Origin: a virus
Strand: one strand, 5' to 3'
Virus record (IMG/VR): IMGVR_UViG_3300037071_001475
Location: 1 to 40,160 of that record
DNA length: 40,160 bases
The position numbers and the translations under genes are program-made. The notes under the pieces are model-generated. The model did no database searches. It was not told where the DNA came from and saw nothing but the letters and a program-made list of their open reading frames with translations. The first letter of the stretch is position 1; each line of letters begins with the position of its first letter. Below are positions 36,821 through 40,160 of the stretch, in pieces.

Positions 36821-38313
36821 GTGACCCCCTCGAGTGCTGGGCGCGGATGGAACGCCTGGTCGACGCCGAACTCCTCGATCTCGCCCTCCAGCTGCGCGTT
36901 CAGCCCGTCGGCGACGAGCTCGGGATGCGGCACGCCTTGGGTGGCGAGGACCGCGGTGAGCTCCCGGTTCCACCGCTGGCGGTCGAAGTCCCCGCCGGCG
37001 CCGAGACGGGACTTGACGGAGCGATATTGCCGCTCCCGGAACGCCTCCACGGCAAGAGATGCGGCCTGCAGCTGGGGTGCAGGGAGTTCGGGCGGAGGAG
37101 GCGGCGTCGAGCCTAGTTGGATGTTGTTGACCGGGATCGCCAACTCAGCGTCGGTTCCGTCTCCGCGGTCGGGCAGGTTCTCGAGCGCACGACCCTCCTC
37201 CACCGTCATGTAGGGGCGGCCGATCGTCTGGATCAGCACCCCTGCCCGCTCGATCGGGTCGCCCCAGAGCTTCGAGTCGGGATCGAACTCGGTATAGATG
37301 TCCTCGTCGTCGGTGAACCAGGGTTTCAGTTGCAGGTCGAGCTCGGACTGGATCGTCTCGTACCACGGGGGAAGGGTGTCCTGGTAAAGCGCCTTGTGGA
37401 ACTCCTTCTGGCTCGCGTATGTCGCCGTCTCCGTCAACCCGAGGAGCGGGAGCGGGACGTTGAACACCCGCGCGGTGGCTTCCAGGACGAACAACCGCCC
37501 CTCGAGGAACGCGGAGTCCTTCGGGGAGAACGAATCCGCGTTCCAATGCATCCCGCCCTCAAGGAGAACGGTCTTCCCGGCGTTCATCGCGCCGGCGTGG
37601 GCGTTCTGCCAGTCCTCACGGAAGCGTTTCCGCGCCTCATCGGACAGGACCGGCGCGTCCTTCTCCATCTCGATGATGCCGTCGCGCCGCGCAGCGTTGG
37701 CCCAGAATCCCGAGCGGTTCTTCGACGCTTCGACCTCTTCGGACAAGATCGTGCGGAGCGCGTTGAGCTTGGAATCCCCGATCCTGCGGTCTTCCGGGTC
37801 GTAGAGGCGGAAATGCACCATCTCCTCGCGCGGAATCCGTACCGGTTCGGGCCTCTCGAAGCCGTAGACGTCGTATCCCGACACCGAGAGCAAGTTGCCG
37901 CCGCGAGGAACGACACGGACCGGCGGGATCGGAACGACCCAGCGAGTGCCGCCGCGCTCCATCTTCCACCAGTAGGCGTTCGCATACAGCGCGAGATCAT
38001 GAACGACGTCGGAAATCAGCCGTTTCTGGGTCATCTCGGGGTTCGGGGAGCGTAGGAGCCTCGAATATGGGTGGTTCCGGGCCTCTGGGCGGCCTTTGGC
38101 GCCGCGGTTGTAAACCTTGAGACTCGTCGAGGACACCGCATCGGCGAGGAAGTCGACCACCGTGCGGACTGGCGCGAGCTTGCGGTAGATCGAGGCGTAA
38201 CTGCCCGCCGTGCCGTCGAAGAGACGCAGGACCTCAATCAGCTGCGGAGATGCGGTCACGGTGGGGTTCGGATTGGACTTCCGGTGCCAGAATCGGCGCT
38301 TCGTGTCGCTCAC
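36817..38313 (-). CDS. Portal protein
   Basis: 498 aa, GTG at 38313 after AGGAGG. HK97-type portal features: FLADAVSSTSLKVYNRGAKG, PEMTQKRLISDVVHDLALYA, YWWKMERGGTRWVVPIPPVR, YDVYGFERPEPVRIPREEMV and a long clip/stem region (LFVLEATARVFNVPLPLLGL; LYQDTLPPWYETIQSELDLQL; TVEEGRALENLPDRGDG). It forms the dodecameric ring through which DNA enters and leaves. The C-terminal ~80 residues are helical. It follows the large terminase by 12 nt. Confidence 0.93.
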   Translation of the reverse strand: MSDTKRRFWHRKSNPNPTVTASPQLIEVLRLFDGTAGSYASIYRKLAPVRTVVDFLADAVSSTSLKVYNRGAKGRPEARNHPYSRLLRSPNPEMTQKRLISDVVHDLALYANAYWWKMERGGTRWVVPIPPVRVVPRGGNLLSVSGYDVYGFERPEPVRIPREEMVHFRLYDPEDRRIGDSKLNALRTILSEEVEASKNRSGFWANAARRDGIIEMEKDAPVLSDEARKRFREDWQNAHAGAMNAGKTVLLEGGMHWNADSFSPKDSAFLEGRLFVLEATARVFNVPLPLLGLTETATYASQKEFHKALYQDTLPPWYETIQSELDLQLKPWFTDDEDIYTEFDPDSKLWGDPIERAGVLIQTIGRPYMTVEEGRALENLPDRGDGTDAELAIPVNNIQLGSTPPPPPELPAPQLQAASLAVEAFRERQYRSVKSRLGAGGDFDRQRWNRELTAVLATQGVPHPELVADGLNAQLEGEIEEFGVDQAFHPRPALEGVT

Positions 38314-38325
38314 AGCACCTCCTGG

Positions 38326-39600
38326 CTAGAACGTTTCAAGACCGCGGTCCTCGTATGGCGAGCGGTGTCCAACTTCCAACACTGCATAAGCCAGCGTATC
38401 CACGAAGTCGTCGTGCTTGCCGGCGGGGAAGCTCAACATCTCGTCCTCGATATCCCGATACCAGGGCACGGATGCGATCGGGAACCAAACCCGCCCGGAC
38501 TCCATTGCCGCAGATGCAGGCAGCGCACGGGCTTCTTTGTCCTTATCAGCCTTCACCACCCGCAGCGGGATGCCTTGGCGCTCAGCCTCCTGGATGATCC
38601 CCAACTGTTTCGTGGCCTTCTCGATCGCGAAATAGCCGCCGTACTTCTGGTAGGCGTGGCGGAGCCTCGGGACGATATCTGGACCTTCGTAGTGGTTGCG
38701 ATCCACGTCCAGAAGCAGGATGTGGCGTTTCGGGGTCACCGCCCAGGTCGAGATGACGGTGTAGTCGGCGCCTTCGGCTTGGGACCAGGCGAGGTCAACC
38801 GTGTGGAACGTCCCGCAAGCCGACGCGGGCACCGAATCCTCGCCGAGCATGTAGATCCGATCATCCCCGTCGAACCGAGTGAAATAGTGCCGGACCCAGT
38901 CGGCCCGGAACACCCCGGATCCGCTCGAGATGAACTCCGCACCGTATTCCTGGGAGAAATACAGGCTTCCTTGGCGTTTGCGAGCCGCTTCCAGGACGGT
39001 CGGACGCATGAATGGCGACGATGCGGAGGGCAGCTGCCACCGTTCCCATTCATCGAGCTCCGCGGCCTCCTGGTACAGGGCGTGGAACCAGTTCAGTCCC
39101 CGCGGGGTGGAGATGAACAGCGCCCACCCGTCCCGGATCGCGAGCGTCGGCTCCAGCGTCGGCCAAGCGGCGGGTTTGGCCTGAGCGGCCTCGTCGAACA
39201 CGACCCCGTCGAGCGTGGCACCACGGAGCGAGTCGGGATTATCCGCCGAACGAAGCTGGATCGTCCCCCCGGTCGGCAACGTGATCCGGTAGACGGGTCG
39301 GCCCTCGAACCTGACCCCGCCGATGCCCGCGTTGACCTGGCGGCAGAGGTAATCGATCTCCTTCCAGCCCAACTCACCCTGGTGAAACGCGGGAGCGACC
39401 CACCAGATGTCCTTGCCCTCGAGCGCGGCCCGGACCGCAGCCATCGCCCCCAGCAAGGTCTTTCCCCATTGGCGCCCACACACAACAACCTTGAAGCGGG
39501 CGGGATGCTCGGCGACCCGGAGTTGTGCAGGATGAAGGGGTGGGAGCTCGATCCTAGGCGGTATCGGATTCAGCGGGCTCGGGCTGTTCGTCCTGCTCAT
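38326..39600 (-). CDS. Terminase large subunit
   Basis: 424 aa, ATG at 39600, overlapping the small terminase by 47 nt. ATPase: Walker A CGRQWGKT (41-48), adenine-binding WWVAPAFHQG, Walker B GVVFDEAAQAK (132-142), coupling segment STPRG. Nuclease: RNase-H-like Asp in FHTVDLAWSQAEGADYTVIS, further acidic residues in HILLLDVDRNHYEG and KHDDFVDTLAYAVLEVG. It packages DNA into proheads and cuts it. Confidence 0.95.
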   Translation of the reverse strand: MSRTNSPSPLNPIPPRIELPPLHPAQLRVAEHPARFKVVVCGRQWGKTLLGAMAAVRAALEGKDIWWVAPAFHQGELGWKEIDYLCRQVNAGIGGVRFEGRPVYRITLPTGGTIQLRSADNPDSLRGATLDGVVFDEAAQAKPAAWPTLEPTLAIRDGWALFISTPRGLNWFHALYQEAAELDEWERWQLPSASSPFMRPTVLEAARKRQGSLYFSQEYGAEFISSGSGVFRADWVRHYFTRFDGDDRIYMLGEDSVPASACGTFHTVDLAWSQAEGADYTVISTWAVTPKRHILLLDVDRNHYEGPDIVPRLRHAYQKYGGYFAIEKATKQLGIIQEAERQGIPLRVVKADKDKEARALPASAAMESGRVWFPIASVPWYRDIEDEMLSFPAGKHDDFVDTLAYAVLEVGHRSPYEDRGLETF

Positions 39601-40021
39601 CCACGACCTCGCCGTCGATCACGTCCCCGACATCCCCGACAAGTTCCAGCGGCCGGGACGAGAATCCGAGCTGGATCACGATCGGCCCTTGCGGCACCGC
39701 CGGCGGGATAGCCACCGGAGGCGCGAATCCCGGTTCCCGGCGCTCGAGGAACCGGAAAGCCACGTTCACGTTCCCCGGCATCTCGTTGTAGACGGAGCCG
39801 AGCGCCCGAAGACGCGGGTGGGCTTCAGCCTCGAGCACGTCCTCGTGGAACTTGCGCCACTTCGTCCCCGGCGCGGCGTCCTTGCCCTGTTCCATCCATC
39901 GGCGGAGCGTCTTCTCGTCGATCCGGGCATTGGCGGCCGCGGTTCTGCGGCTCGCGCCGACCGACAGGGCATCCAGGATCTTGGAAAGCGTCTCGGTGGT
40001 GGCTTTGGTGGGCGTCGGCAT
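39554..40021 (-). CDS. Terminase small subunit
   Basis: 155 aa, ATG at 40021. N-terminal HTH (SKILDALSVGASRRTAAANA, then IDEKTLRRWMEQG) is followed by a helical region (WRKFHEDVLEAEAHPRLRAL, VNVAFRFLERREPGFAPP) and a disordered acidic C-terminus (DEQDEQPEPAESD). This is the usual make-up of a DNA-recognising small terminase. The ribosome site is weak (GAAAG). The AAACCTAGC repeats just upstream could be its binding site. Confidence 0.85.
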   Translation of the reverse strand: MPTPTKATTETLSKILDALSVGASRRTAAANARIDEKTLRRWMEQGKDAAPGTKWRKFHEDVLEAEAHPRLRALGSVYNEMPGNVNVAFRFLERREPGFAPPVAIPPAVPQGPIVIQLGFSSRPLELVGDVGDVIDGEVVDEQDEQPEPAESDTA

Positions 40022-40043
40022 GATGTCCAGCTTTCTTTGCCAT

Positions 40044-40089
40044 AAACCTAGCTATCGCTAAACCTGGAGATGCAGCCCCGAAACCTAGC
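40044..40089. repeat. AAACCTAGC repeats upstream of the small terminase
   Basis: AAACCTAGC at 40044-40052 and 40081-40089 and a related AAACCTGG at 40060-40067. The sequence ATCGCTA also pairs with TAGCGAT across this interval. The stretch 40022-40160 holds no other complete gene. Candidate packaging signal (cos/pac) or operator. Confidence 0.35.
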
Positions 40090-40160
40090 GATGCCCGGCG
40101 GGCTGCGGCGGATCGCGGAACGGGGATCAATGTGCGGGCTAAGCTCCCTTCCCCCTCTTC

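Noticed and set aside
38071-39711. Long plus-strand frames antisense to terminase, capsid, tape measure and fibre genes (also at 34611-36065, 16853-18157, 18762-20048, 25415-26650)
   Set aside because: The minus strand has clear family motifs here. The plus frames are Arg/His/Gly-rich mirror frames caused by high GC, without ribosome sites or recognisable domains.

Overview
The window reads as the genome, or nearly all of it, of a roughly 40 kb tailed phage with a siphovirus-type tail. DNA is GC-rich. Almost every gene is on the minus strand, so the functional order runs from position 40160 down to 1. The host is probably a Gram-positive actinobacterium. The evidence for this is a sortase-type LPxTG surface protein, an M15 wall peptidase, promoter-like TTGACA-N17-TAGGGT and TTGACA-N17-AAGGAT pairs, many GTG starts, and several small families typical of actinophages. 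Genus cannot be told from the sequence. I see no integrase, DNA polymerase, tRNA or CRISPR array.

Head and packaging (40021-33088): small terminase, large terminase, GTG-started portal, prohead protease and an HK97-type major capsid protein. A GT25-like glycosyltransferase and a CDP-glycerol-phosphotransferase-like GT-B enzyme follow directly. Receptor-binding region (33124-23097): two small genes, a fibre protein with a 41-residue tandem repeat, a small structural protein, two large beta-helix spikes (1309 and 616 aa) and a protein joining a glycoside-hydrolase-like domain to Q-x-x-P-x-F-T-Q repeats. Unusually, this block lies between the capsid gene and the head-tail connectors.

Connector and tail region (23510-16157): adaptor, head-closure, neck and tail-terminator proteins, tail tube, tail assembly chaperone with a -1 frameshift extension, a short tape measure (533 aa) and two minor tail proteins. 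Lysis region (16160-13490): M15 endolysin followed by six small genes, five of them membrane proteins. A bidirectional terminator at 13433-13469 separates this from two plus-strand genes (12506-13428), one secreted and one membrane protein.

Early/accessory region (12406-1): it starts at a divergent promoter pair whose -35 boxes form a palindrome next to a 64-aa HTH gene. It contains an LPxTG surface protein, an HNH-AP2 homing endonuclease, an SF2/SNF2 helicase, a beta-class DNA methyltransferase, a replication-initiator-like gene with origin-like repeats, a secreted lysozyme-like protein, further HNH proteins and a set of small genes sharing one start-codon repeat. At the left edge are a TagD-like cytidylyltransferase, a GT2 glycosyltransferase, a SAM methyltransferase and a gene cut by the window end.

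The most interesting combination is a possible polyol-phosphate/glycan decoration system: a TagD-like enzyme, a TagF-like transferase, two glycosyltransferases and a methyltransferase. On a circularised map these would flank the head genes. Beside it stand the phage-encoded LPxTG protein, the repeated start-codon element and the putative origin. Most junctions are ATGA, GTGA or TGATG overlaps, so translation is probably coupled along long operons.
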